This document shows positions 1-5,745 of a stretch of 7,104 bases of DNA, one piece after another (the first letter of the stretch is position 1; each line of letters starts with the position of its first letter). Origin of the DNA: Pseudomonadota bacterium. GTDB taxonomy: Bacteria > Pseudomonadota > Alphaproteobacteria > Rhizobiales > Beijerinckiaceae. The stretch lies in assembly GCA_028876585.1 (NCBI GenBank), contig JAGWRL010000298.1:1-7104 (forward strand), written 5' to 3'. The position numbers and the translations under genes are program-made. Under the pieces are notes generated by a model that was not told the DNA's origin, did not search any database, and saw only the letters and a program-made list of their open reading frames with translations.

Positions 1-592
1 CGTCGCACGCGCCATTGTCGAGGCCGACGGGCACGAAGAAATCGCGCCCCAGCGCGCGCTTTTCGATCGGCTGCACCCGGCCGCCGCCCGTCTCCAGCGC
101 GAAATAGACGCCCAGCGGGCGCCCGGCGCCCTTGTCGAGGATTTTGACGATCCGGCCGCTGTAAATCCCGCTCGCCTCGTCATAGGCCACGCGCAGCAGC
201 GCGCGGGCGCCCAGGCTCGGCGCCGGCGCGCGATCACGCTTGACGCGCGACGGGCGGATCAGGACGCGCGCGCCCTCGCCCTCGGCGGGCGTCGCGACGA
301 AGGCGCCGTCGGGGGCGCGCTCGACGATGTCGGCGACCAGCATCGCCGGCAACCGGCCCTGCCGGGAGAGAACCTTGCGGCCGCGCTTGACCGCGCCCTC
401 CGTCTCCAGATCGCGGATCAGCGTCTTCAATTCGCCCTTGCCCTCGCCCTTGACGCGAAAGGCGCGCGCCAACTCGCGCTTGGTGACGCGCGGCGAGGGT
501 TTGACGCCGGTCGGGGAGGGGCCGCCTTCGAGATAGGTGAGAATTTGCGCGCGCGACGGCGGGGCGGATTTATGGGGAATTTTACGGGACAT
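1..592 (-). CDS. rnr: Ribonuclease R, N-terminal part (gene cut by window edge)
   Basis: About 197 N-terminal residues of RNase R, the processive 3'-to-5' exoribonuclease that degrades structured RNA in the cytoplasm. Translating the minus strand from ATG at 590-592 (MSRKIPHKSAPPSRAQIL...) gives an open frame to base 1. Residues about 13-80 look like the winged-helix domain found at the start of bacterial RNase R (KRELARAF, LKTLIRDLETEGAV). Residues about 82-155 read as the first cold-shock RNA-binding domain (LPAMLVADI, DGAFVATP, ARALLRV, GRIVKILDK), and the second begins near VYFALETGGGRVQPIEKRA. The catalytic RNB domain lies outside the window, so activity cannot be judged. I see no clear Shine-Dalgarno before the ATG, so the start is supported mainly by the family-like N-terminus. 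The gene follows aroKB on the same strand after 253 bp. The family call is from memory of RNase R sequences, without an alignment. Confidence 0.85.
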   Translation of the reverse strand, partial: MSRKIPHKSAPPSRAQILTYLEGGPSPTGVKPSPRVTKRELARAFRVKGEGKGELKTLIRDLETEGAVKRGRKVLSRQGRLPAMLVADIVERAPDGAFVATPAEGEGARVLIRPSRVKRDRAPAPSLGARALLRVAYDEASGIYSGRIVKILDKGAGRPLGVYFALETGGGRVQPIEKRALGRDFFVPVGLDNGACD

Positions 593-768
593 GTCTTGGC
601 GGAGCTCGCGACGAGACGCCGCGCGGCCTCATGTAAGGGGCCGGCGGGCGAACGGCAAGGCGGGCCATCTCGCGCTGTCCGCGTCAAGCGCGCGAAGAGC
701 GCGCTCCTCCGCTTCGCTGCGGCCGCTTCGCGGTGACCCGGCCATCGCGAGACGGCCTTTTTCTGACA

Positions 769-828
769 TGAGCTTCGACGGACGCCCCCGGCCGCTGGCG
801 CGGCCCTGGGCGCGCCCGCCGAAGCTCA
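769..828. repeat. 60-nt imperfect palindrome between aroKB and rnr
   Basis: Three nested stems can be read directly: TGAGCTTCG (769-777) with CGAAGCTCA (820-828), CGCCC (783-787) with GGGCG (808-812), and GGCCGC (790-795) with GCGGCC (800-805), closing on a TGGC loop. The element starts 17 bp past the aroKB stop codon. There is no T-run on either side, so it is not a standard intrinsic terminator. It could be a dispersed intergenic palindrome (REP-like) or a structure that protects or processes the mRNA 3' end. Only one copy is in the window. The rest of the spacer (593-768) holds a shorter hairpin (687-693 with 699-705) and two copies of CCGCTTCG (709-716 and 723-730), with no gene I can support. 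Confidence 0.6.
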
Positions 829-845
829 CGTCCCACCGCGCCGGC

Positions 846-2519
846 TCAGCCCGCCAACTCCCCTTCGAGAAACCGCAGCGCCTCCGCCTCCGCCACGTCC
901 TTGGCGATGTAGCTCTGGCCGATGCCGCGCGCGAGAATGAACGTCAGCCGGCCGCGCTCGACCTTCTTGTCCTGCCGCATCGCTTCCAGCATCGCGCCCG
1001 CGGCGACCCGCATCCCGGCGATGTCCTGGATACGGGTCGGCAGGCCGACTGCCTGCAAATGGCGCTCGACCCGCACCACGTCCTGGCCGGGGCAGGCGCC
1101 GAGCGCGCGGGAAAAGCGGAACGCGCAGGCCATGCCGACCGCGACGCCCTCGCCATGCACCAGGATCGCCGGATCGTAATGCGCCAGCGCCTCCAGCGCG
1201 TGGCCAAAGGTGTGGCCGAGGTTGAGCAGCGCGCGCGCGCCCTGTTCGGTCTCGTCGGAGGCGACCACGCGCGCTTTCGCCGCGCAGCTGACGGCGATCG
1301 CCTGCGCCCGCGCCGGGCCGCCGGCGAACATGTCGCGCCAGTTCGCCTCCAGCCATTCGAAGAAGTCGTAATCGTCGATCAGGCCGTATTTCACCACCTC
1401 CGCATAGCCGGCGCGGAATTCGCGCGCCGGTAGCGTGCGCAGCGCGCCGGCGTCGGCGAGCACGAGGCGCGGCTGGTGGAAGGCGCCGATCAGGTTTTTG
1501 CCCAGCGGCGAGTTGATCGCCGTCTTGCCGCCGACGCTGGAATCGACCTGCGCCAGCAGGCTGGTGGGGATCTGCACGTAATCGACGCCGCGCCGCAGCG
1601 TCGAGGCGGCGAAGCCGGCGAGATCGCCGATCACGCCGCCGCCGAGCGCGATCACCAGGTCGCGCCGCTCGATGCGGGCGGCGATCAGCGCATCGGAGAC
1701 GCGGGCGAATTCGGCGTAGCTCTTGGTGGTCTCGCCGGGCGGGCAGACGATGGCAGAGGATTCGATCCCCGCCGCCGTCAGGCTGGCGCGCAACGGCTCC
1801 AGCCAATGCGCGGCGACGTTTTCGTCGGTGACGATCGCCGCGCGGGCTTTCGGGAACAACACCGCGATGCGCGGGCCGGCGGTTTCGATCAGCCCCTCGC
1901 CGATCTCGATGTCATAGGCGCGCGAACCGAGATCGACGCGCACCTCACGGATTTTCGCCTCCTGCGGCTTGCGGGCGCGGCTCTCCAGCGCGGCGACGAT
2001 GCGCTCCACCACCAATTCGTGCGGGCCGTCGTGCGATTCGATGGTGATGTCGGCCAGCGCGTAGGTCGGGCTGCGTTCGTCGAGCAGACGGCGCAGCGTG
2101 CCTTCGGGATCGGGGGTCTGCAACAGCGGCCGGTTGGAGCGTTTGCGCACCCGGCGCAGCAGCACGTCGAAATCGGGCTTGAGCCAGATCGACACGCCGC
2201 TGCGGGCGATGCTCTCGCGGGTCGAGGCGTTCATGAAGGCGCCGCCGCCGGTGGAGAGCACGCAGGGGCCGGCCGCCAGCACGCGCGCGATCACCCGCCG
2301 CTCGCCGTCGCGGAAATAGGCTTCGCCGAATTTCTCGAAGATCTCGGGGATGGTCATGCGCGCGCCGGCTTCGATCTCCTCGTCGGCGTCGACGAAGGGC
2401 AGGGCGAGACGGGCGGCGAGGCGCTTGCCGACGGAGGTCTTGCCGGCGCCCATCATGCCGACGAGCACGACCGAGCGGCGGTCGCCGGGCGTGGCGGGTT
2501 CGGGGGCGGCGTCGATCAT
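846..2519 (-). CDS. aroKB: Bifunctional shikimate kinase / 3-dehydroquinate synthase (AroK-AroB fusion)
   Basis: A 557-residue cytoplasmic protein joining two shikimate-pathway enzymes in one frame. Residues about 15-180 are shikimate kinase (ATP + shikimate to shikimate 3-phosphate): Walker A GMMGAGKT (21-28), shikimate-contacting D46 and R70, the STGGG loop (89-93), lid arginine R130 in NRPLL and R149 in ERSPTY. Residues about 193-557 are 3-dehydroquinate synthase (DAHP to 3-dehydroquinate, using NAD and a divalent metal): PPGETTKS (260-267), GGGVIGDL (293-300), SLLAQVDSSVGGKTAIN (320-336), metal ligands E374, H436 and H455, and H440 in GHTFGH. Both active sites look intact. The linker (about 181-192) is short and charged. 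No stop or frameshift separates the domains, and the frame stays open. The ATG at 2517-2519 is the only plausible start near the kinase domain; its Shine-Dalgarno is weak, with AGGGAGG at 2562-2568 too far upstream. Steps 2 and 5 of chorismate synthesis are thus made as one polypeptide. Confidence 0.93.
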   Translation of the reverse strand: MIDAAPEPATPGDRRSVVLVGMMGAGKTSVGKRLAARLALPFVDADEEIEAGARMTIPEIFEKFGEAYFRDGERRVIARVLAAGPCVLSTGGGAFMNASTRESIARSGVSIWLKPDFDVLLRRVRKRSNRPLLQTPDPEGTLRRLLDERSPTYALADITIESHDGPHELVVERIVAALESRARKPQEAKIREVRVDLGSRAYDIEIGEGLIETAGPRIAVLFPKARAAIVTDENVAAHWLEPLRASLTAAGIESSAIVCPPGETTKSYAEFARVSDALIAARIERRDLVIALGGGVIGDLAGFAASTLRRGVDYVQIPTSLLAQVDSSVGGKTAINSPLGKNLIGAFHQPRLVLADAGALRTLPAREFRAGYAEVVKYGLIDDYDFFEWLEANWRDMFAGGPARAQAIAVSCAAKARVVASDETEQGARALLNLGHTFGHALEALAHYDPAILVHGEGVAVGMACAFRFSRALGACPGQDVVRVERHLQAVGLPTRIQDIAGMRVAAGAMLEAMRQDKKVERGRLTFILARGIGQSYIAKDVAEAEALRFLEGELAG

Positions 2520-2602
2520 GGCTCGTCGGTCATGGCTCGGGGCAAGGGAAGCGGAGAGCGCCTCCCTAACGAAGTTTGCTCCGCCCCGCCAGTCGCGCCG
2601 GC

Positions 2603-2632
2603 TTGCTCTTTGCGGAGAACTCGCGCTATAGG
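2603..2632 (+). promoter_or_regulatory. Candidate sigma-70-type promoter of tRNA-Cys
   Basis: TTGCTC (2603-2608) and TATAGG (2627-2632) are separated by 18 bp, and the tRNA begins 27 bp after the -10 element. A CTATAGG-type -10 shortly before a tRNA is usual in alphaproteobacteria as I know them. Between it and the tRNA a GC-rich hairpin, CGCCGGC (2638-2644) with GCCGGCG (2651-2657), would fall in the short 5' leader removed by RNase P. The call rests on motif spacing only. Confidence 0.5.
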
Positions 2633-2659
2633 CCGCGCGCCGGCGGCGACGCCGGCGAG

Positions 2660-2733
2660 GGCCTCGTGGCGGAGTGGCTACGCAGAGGACTGCAAATCCT
2701 TGCACCCCGGTTCGATTCCGGGCGAGGCCTCCA
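2660..2733 (+). tRNA. tRNA-Cys (anticodon GCA)
   Basis: The full cloverleaf folds by eye. The acceptor stem is GGCCTCG (2660-2666) with CGAGGCC (2723-2729), followed by discriminator T (2730) and an encoded CCA (2731-2733). The D stem is GCG/CGC around a GAGTGGCTA loop. The anticodon stem is GAGGA/TCCTT with loop CTGCAAA, giving anticodon GCA for cysteine codons UGC and UGU. The T arm is CCCGG-TTCGATT-CCGGG. U at the discriminator position is the main identity element of tRNA-Cys. There is a single gene with no neighbouring tRNA. It is divergent from aroKB and lies 80 bp before the small secreted protein on the same strand. I see no intrinsic terminator after it, so transcription could continue into that gene. 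Confidence 0.96.
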
Positions 2734-2801
2734 TCCGTCCCTTCCGCAAAAGCTGCCGTCTGGGAACGCCGCGCGGTTCCGGCGCGTTGTTGGCGCAGGA
2801 C

Positions 2802-2806
2802 GGAGG
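2802..2806 (+). promoter_or_regulatory. Ribosome binding site of the 87-residue secreted protein
   Basis: GGAGG lies seven bases before ATG at 2814-2816. It fixes the start of this gene and rules out the much longer upstream extensions of the same frame, which would run through the tRNA and antisense to aroKB. Confidence 0.75.
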
Positions 2807-2813
2807 ACCGGAC

Positions 2814-3077
2814 ATGGCGATTTTGCGCTTCGCCCTCGCGCTCGGGCTGTTGGCTTTGGTCAACGGCGCCAGCGCGGCCCCGAACGCGCCGCAAGACTCC
2901 TCGCCCGACCCGACGCCTGCCGAATCGCTGAGCAAGAAGCTCGACCAGTCAAACGGCGTCATTCGGCCGCAGGAGGTCGATCCCGGCATCGAGAAAAAGG
3001 CGCCGGCGACCGGCGATCCCAATGTGGTTCCGCCGCCGGGGACGCCGGGAGGCGCGCCGGCGCCGGCGCCGAAATAG
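2814..3077 (+). CDS. Small secreted proline-rich protein of unknown function
   Basis: An 87-residue protein. Residues 1-21 form a clear Sec signal peptide: MAILR, then a hydrophobic core FALALGLLALV and a cleavage site after GASA, leaving about 66 mature residues in the periplasm or outside. The mature part has a Ser/Pro/Asp-rich start, a conserved-looking middle (SLSKKLDQSNGVIRPQEVDP, then GIEKKAP) and a low-complexity Pro/Gly/Ala tail ending APAPAPK. There is no cysteine, no lipobox and no transmembrane segment after the signal. I recall similar short proteins with a 'KL...NGVI(R/K)P...VDP' core in rhizobial genomes, all without known function. It lies 80 bp after tRNA-Cys, and its stop is five bases from the stop of the convergent dioxygenase gene. 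Function is unknown; a small envelope protein is the safest description. Confidence 0.8.
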   Translation: MAILRFALALGLLALVNGASAAPNAPQDSSPDPTPAESLSKKLDQSNGVIRPQEVDPGIEKKAPATGDPNVVPPPGTPGGAPAPAPK

Positions 3078-3082
3078 CCGCT

Positions 3083-4036
3083 TTACGCCTCGTAATTGTG
3101 GACGAAGTCGGCCGGCACGTTCGGCCCCCAGACGTAGAACGAATCTTCCGGGGGATGATCGTCGGAGGGCCAGTCGTAATCCGACGGCACGTAGTCGATG
3201 TCGGCGGAATATTCGCAGAAGCTGCCCCAGGGGTCCTGCACGTAGTGGAAAAAGTTCGAGCCCAGCACGTGGCGCCCGAGCCCCCAGCCCTTGGAAAAGC
3301 CCTTGCCGAGCATGTGCATCGCGCCGGCGCCGATCTCATCGACGCTGCCGACGTCCCAGCTGAAATGATGATGGCCGGGCGCGTTGGAGCGGGCGAAGGC
3401 GACCATGTGATGATCGCTGCCGTGGATGCCGTGCAGGAAGGCGATGTTGTCGCCGGAGCGATCCGACAGCCGCAGGCCGAGCACGCCGGTGTAGAAGGCG
3501 ATCGCCTTCTGCACGTCGCGGGTGAAGATCAGCACATGCGCGAGCCGGCGCGGAAAGGTGCGCTTGACCTGTGAGCGGGCGGGCGCGCCGCGCTGGCGCG
3601 GGCCGACGCTGACCTGCGCGAAATGCGATTTCTCGTCCGGCGAGGTTTTCGCCGCCGCCTTGATCTCGATCGGCGTGCCGTCGTGATCGAGAAACCACAG
3701 GCCGTTCGAATCGACGCCCGGCGGCGGATCGAGCCGGGCGATGCCCATACCTTGCAGCCGCTGCGCGAAGCGGTCGAGGTCGTCCTCGAACGCGCCGAAG
3801 CTGAGATGGCCGAGCTTCTTGCGCGGGCCCTCGCCGATCGTGCCCCAGAGCTGGGGCGCGCCGAAGGTGCGCATCTCCAGCCGGTCGCGCCCGCTTTGCA
3901 TGTCGAGGCCGAACTCGCCGTAGAAGGTCTGCGCCACGGCGAGGTCGGGCACGTTGAAGTGGAAATGGTCGAGCGAATGAACGCCGAGCTCGCCGGGGCG
4001 GCGGCTGGGCTTCACATAGCCTTGGATCGCGGTCAT
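3083..4036 (-). CDS. Extradiol (catechol 2,3-type) ring-cleavage dioxygenase, VOC superfamily
   Basis: A 317-residue enzyme with two vicinal-oxygen-chelate domains (about 18-127 and 163-285), the layout and approximate length of type I extradiol dioxygenases such as BphC and XylE. These use Fe(II) and O2 to open a catechol ring next to the two hydroxyls. The C-terminal domain keeps the expected residues: metal ligands H167 (RRLAHVL), H224 (GHHHFSWDV) and E275 (GSFCEYS), the acid-base His at 209/210 (DHHMVAF), H256 (GRHVLGSN) and Y265 (HYVQDPWG). The N-terminal domain is the degenerate structural copy. AGGGAGGA overlaps the stop of the upstream hydrolase gene, seven to ten bases before this ATG, so the two are translationally coupled. 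The substrate cannot be told; the hydrolase partner and the transporter protein nearby suggest an aromatic acid pathway. A metal-dependent VOC enzyme with another role is less likely given the intact residues. Confidence 0.85.
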   Translation of the reverse strand: MTAIQGYVKPSRRPGELGVHSLDHFHFNVPDLAVAQTFYGEFGLDMQSGRDRLEMRTFGAPQLWGTIGEGPRKKLGHLSFGAFEDDLDRFAQRLQGMGIARLDPPPGVDSNGLWFLDHDGTPIEIKAAAKTSPDEKSHFAQVSVGPRQRGAPARSQVKRTFPRRLAHVLIFTRDVQKAIAFYTGVLGLRLSDRSGDNIAFLHGIHGSDHHMVAFARSNAPGHHHFSWDVGSVDEIGAGAMHMLGKGFSKGWGLGRHVLGSNFFHYVQDPWGSFCEYSADIDYVPSDYDWPSDDHPPEDSFYVWGPNVPADFVHNYEA

Positions 4037-4046
4037 GGCGTCCTCC

Positions 4047-4898
4047 CTATTCGTCGACGACTGGATTGGACAATACGCCGATCTTTTCGATCTCGACCTC
4101 TACACGATCGCCCGCCTTCATGAAAACCGGCGGCTTGCGCGACTGGCCGACGCCCGAGGGCGTGCCGGTGACGATGACGTCGCCGCTCTCCAGCGTGATC
4201 GCCTCGCTGATGGTGGCGATCAGGGTGGCGACGTCGAACACCATGTCGTCGGTGTTGGCGTCCTGCATGATCTGACCGTTGAGCCGGGTCTGGATGCGCA
4301 GGCCCTTGGCGCCGGGCGGCAATTCGTCCGCGGTGACGAACAGCGGGCCGAACGGGCCGGTGCCGTCGAAATTCTTGCCCACCGTCCATTGCGGCGACTT
4401 GAACTGATAATCGCGCACCGAGACGTCGTTGAACAACGAATAGCCGGCGACGTGATCGAGCGCCCGTTCTTTGGCGATGTGGCGGCCGCCCTGGCCGATC
4501 ACGGCGACCAACTCGCCCTCGTAATCGAATTTGTCGGACACTTTCGGCCGCACCACGGCCTCGTCGTGACCAACCAGAGAGGTCGCGAAGCGGGTGAACA
4601 GTGTGGGGTAATCAGGTTGTTTGAAGCCCGATTCCGCGGAATGGTCGCGATAGTTGAGGCCGACGCAGATGATCTTCGGCGGCGTCGGGAACGGCGGCAG
4701 AACCCTGGCTTTCGCCAGATCAATCACCGGGCCGGCGGCGAGCCGCTCGCCCGCCTCGCGCAGCGCCTTGGCGCCCTTGCCCACCAGCGCGCTCAGGGCG
4801 CCGGGAAAATTCGCGTCCGCCTCGCACAGGCCGCGCCAGGCGCCGTCATGCTCGACGGCGAGGCCTGCGCCGTTAAGATCGAACCGGGTGAACCTCAC
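4047..4898 (-). CDS. Fumarylacetoacetate hydrolase (FAH) family enzyme
   Basis: A 283-residue cytoplasmic enzyme of the FAH / 2-hydroxyhepta-2,4-diene-1,7-dioate isomerase / acylpyruvate hydrolase family. A short N-terminal domain (1-70) precedes the catalytic FAH fold (about 74-281). Family motifs are present: ICVGLNYRDHSAE (77-89, with H86), the metal ligands E127 and E129 in DYEGELVAVIG and D158 in FNDVSVRD, K175 in TVGKNFD and the TGTPSGVG loop (244-251). Members cleave or rearrange 2,4-dioxo acids and the products of ring cleavage, which fits the dioxygenase gene ten bases downstream. The start is GTG at 4896-4898, chosen because AGAGGAAG (4906-4913) lies seven bases upstream and MRFTRF matches the usual N-terminal beta strand. 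It is the first gene of the minus-strand operon, divergent from gntR. Whether it acts as hydrolase, decarboxylase or isomerase cannot be decided from sequence. Confidence 0.88.
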   Translation of the reverse strand: MRFTRFDLNGAGLAVEHDGAWRGLCEADANFPGALSALVGKGAKALREAGERLAAGPVIDLAKARVLPPFPTPPKIICVGLNYRDHSAESGFKQPDYPTLFTRFATSLVGHDEAVVRPKVSDKFDYEGELVAVIGQGGRHIAKERALDHVAGYSLFNDVSVRDYQFKSPQWTVGKNFDGTGPFGPLFVTADELPPGAKGLRIQTRLNGQIMQDANTDDMVFDVATLIATISEAITLESGDVIVTGTPSGVGQSRKPPVFMKAGDRVEVEIEKIGVLSNPVVDE

Positions 4899-4917
4899 GT
4901 GCGCGCTTCCTCTGCTG

Positions 4918-4943
4918 GCCGCCGCTGGGTTGATCGCGGCGGC
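4918..4943 (-). promoter_or_regulatory. Leader hairpin in front of the FAH gene
   Basis: A perfect 8-bp stem, GCCGCCGC (4918-4925) with GCGGCGGC (4936-4943), has a 10-nt loop and ends five bases before the Shine-Dalgarno AGAGGAAG on the minus-strand mRNA. It could affect translation or mRNA stability. In GC-rich DNA such stems also arise by chance, and there is no T-run to make it a terminator. Confidence 0.35.
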
Positions 4944-4954
4944 GGGTGGGGACC

Positions 4955-4984
4955 AAACTAGCGGCGGGGCGAAGCGCGTGTCAA
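4955..4984 (-). promoter_or_regulatory. Candidate promoter of the FAH-dioxygenase operon
   Basis: On the minus strand a consensus -35 TTGACA (4984 to 4979) is followed after 18 bp by TAGTTT (4960 to 4955), a partial -10. This predicts a transcript start near 4948 and a leader of about 50 nt. The first palindrome ends two bases upstream of the -35 box, a position suited to regulation. The -10 is weak, which would be usual for a regulated promoter. Confidence 0.45.
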
Positions 4985-4986
4985 CG

Positions 4987-5002
4987 AGAAAAATATTTTT
5001 CT
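4987..5002. promoter_or_regulatory. Palindrome 1, candidate GntR operator
   Basis: AGAAAAATATTTTTCT is a perfect 16-bp palindrome in the divergent intergenic region and is strikingly AT-rich against its GC-rich surroundings. It abuts the -35 of the minus-strand promoter candidate and lies 34 bp before the gntR start. GntR/FCD proteins are dimers that bind short palindromes, usually in their own promoter. The assignment to this regulator is inferred from position only. Part of the AT-richness could also serve as an UP-type promoter element. Confidence 0.5.
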
Positions 5003-5009
5003 TGCGTTC

Positions 5010-5032
5010 CTAGATTTTCACCCGCAATCTAG
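5010..5032. promoter_or_regulatory. Palindrome 2, candidate GntR operator over the gntR start
   Basis: CTAGATT (5010-5016) and AATCTAG (5026-5032) form a perfect 7-bp inverted repeat around a 9-nt spacer, ending four bases before the gntR ATG. The centre is about 26 bp from the centre of palindrome 1, roughly two and a half helical turns. A protein bound here would block transcription or initiation of gntR itself, consistent with autoregulation. The rare CTAG tetranucleotide in both arms makes a chance match in this genome less likely. Confidence 0.5.
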
Positions 5033-5036
5033 AATC

Positions 5037-5729
5037 ATGGACAACCCCCTGCCGCAAGCCAGCGCCAAGACGCAGACCGACGCCGCCTATGCGGCGTTGC
5101 GCGAGGCGATCCTGTCGTGCCGGCTGGAGCCGGGCGCGAAGATCAAGATCAACGACGCGGCGGCGGAATTCGAATTCAGCCCCGGCGCGGTGCGCGAGGC
5201 GCTGTCGCGGCTCGCCGCCGAGCGGATGGCGGTGGCGACGGCGCAGAAGGGCTTCACGGTCGCGGCGATCTCGGCCGAGGAGTTGATCGACCTCACAAAC
5301 ACCCGCATCGCCATCGAGCAGCTTTGTCTGCGCTCGGCGATCGCGCACGGCGACGTGGATTGGGAGGCCAATATTCTGGCGGCCTACCACCGGCTGCACC
5401 GGCTGCCGATCAGCGAAGGCGCGCGCAAGCGGCTCAATCCGGCCTGGGCGGTCGCCCACAATTCGTTCCACGCCGCCTTGACCTCGGCCTGCGACAGCCG
5501 CTGGACGCTGACGATCCGCGAAATGCTGTACGCGCAGAGCGAACGCTATCGCAATCTGTCGAAGATCGCGCGTCCGGGCCGCGACGTCGACGCCGAGCAC
5601 AAGGGACTGCTCGACGCCTGTCTGGCGCGCGACGCGGCGACCGCGTGCAAACGGATCGAGGCGCATCTGCGCCGCACGATGGAGATCCTGCTCGCCTCGC
5701 CGCGGCTGGCGACGGGAGGGCGGGCGTGA
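5037..5729 (+). CDS. GntR-family transcriptional regulator, FCD subfamily
   Basis: A 230-residue dimeric DNA-binding regulator of usual FCD length. Residues about 14-77 form the winged helix: AYAALREAILSCRLEPGAKI, the recognition region SPGAVREALSRLAAERM (48-64) and the wing QKGFTVAAI. Residues about 83-220 are the all-helical FCD ligand domain, with candidate metal/ligand residues H145 (AHNSFHAAL), H188 (DAEHKG) and H210 (IEAHLRRT); the acidic residue often found before FH is N142 here. Members sense organic acids and usually repress catabolic or transport genes. It is divergent from the FAH-dioxygenase operon and 29 bp before the transporter protein, so it probably controls both sides. The ATG at 5037 has no Shine-Dalgarno and sits four bases after palindrome 2; no better start lies between it and the helix-turn-helix. 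The ligand is probably the aromatic substrate or a ring-cleavage product, which is inference. Confidence 0.9.
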   Translation: MDNPLPQASAKTQTDAAYAALREAILSCRLEPGAKIKINDAAAEFEFSPGAVREALSRLAAERMAVATAQKGFTVAAISAEELIDLTNTRIAIEQLCLRSAIAHGDVDWEANILAAYHRLHRLPISEGARKRLNPAWAVAHNSFHAALTSACDSRWTLTIREMLYAQSERYRNLSKIARPGRDVDAEHKGLLDACLARDAATACKRIEAHLRRTMEILLASPRLATGGRA

Positions 5730-5745
5730 GCGACAACAAACAACA

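Noticed and set aside
743..757. Possible terminator: GGCC-flanked stem followed by TTTTT
   Set aside because: The stem is weak, and no plus-strand gene lies upstream to be terminated. On the minus strand the T-run would be an A-run.
629..829. 66-codon minus-strand frame (GTG start) between aroKB and rnr
   Set aside because: Most of its first third lies inside the 60-nt palindrome, its composition is Arg/Ala-rich, and no domain or family is recognisable. A GGTGGGA before the GTG is the only point in favour.
2714..2733. tRNA-Cys 3' end as an integration (attachment) site
   Set aside because: No second copy of the tRNA end was found in the window, and there is no integrase or other mobile gene. 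A repeat outside the window cannot be excluded.
1476..2813. Long plus-strand open frame antisense to aroKB, continuous with the small secreted protein
   Set aside because: It mirrors the aroKB codon phase in GC-rich DNA, is rich in Arg/Ala/Gly/Asp without domain motifs, and runs through the tRNA. Only its last 87 codons have a ribosome binding site and a signal peptide.
2520..2894. Upstream extension of the aroKB frame
   Set aside because: It would cross the tRNA gene on the opposite strand and adds no recognisable domain. The kinase fold begins right after the ATG at 2519.
5117..5725. Plus-strand frame overlapping gntR and fused to the binding protein
   Set aside because: It is a shadow frame within gntR. 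The real protein starts at the Tat signal after GGGAGGAG.
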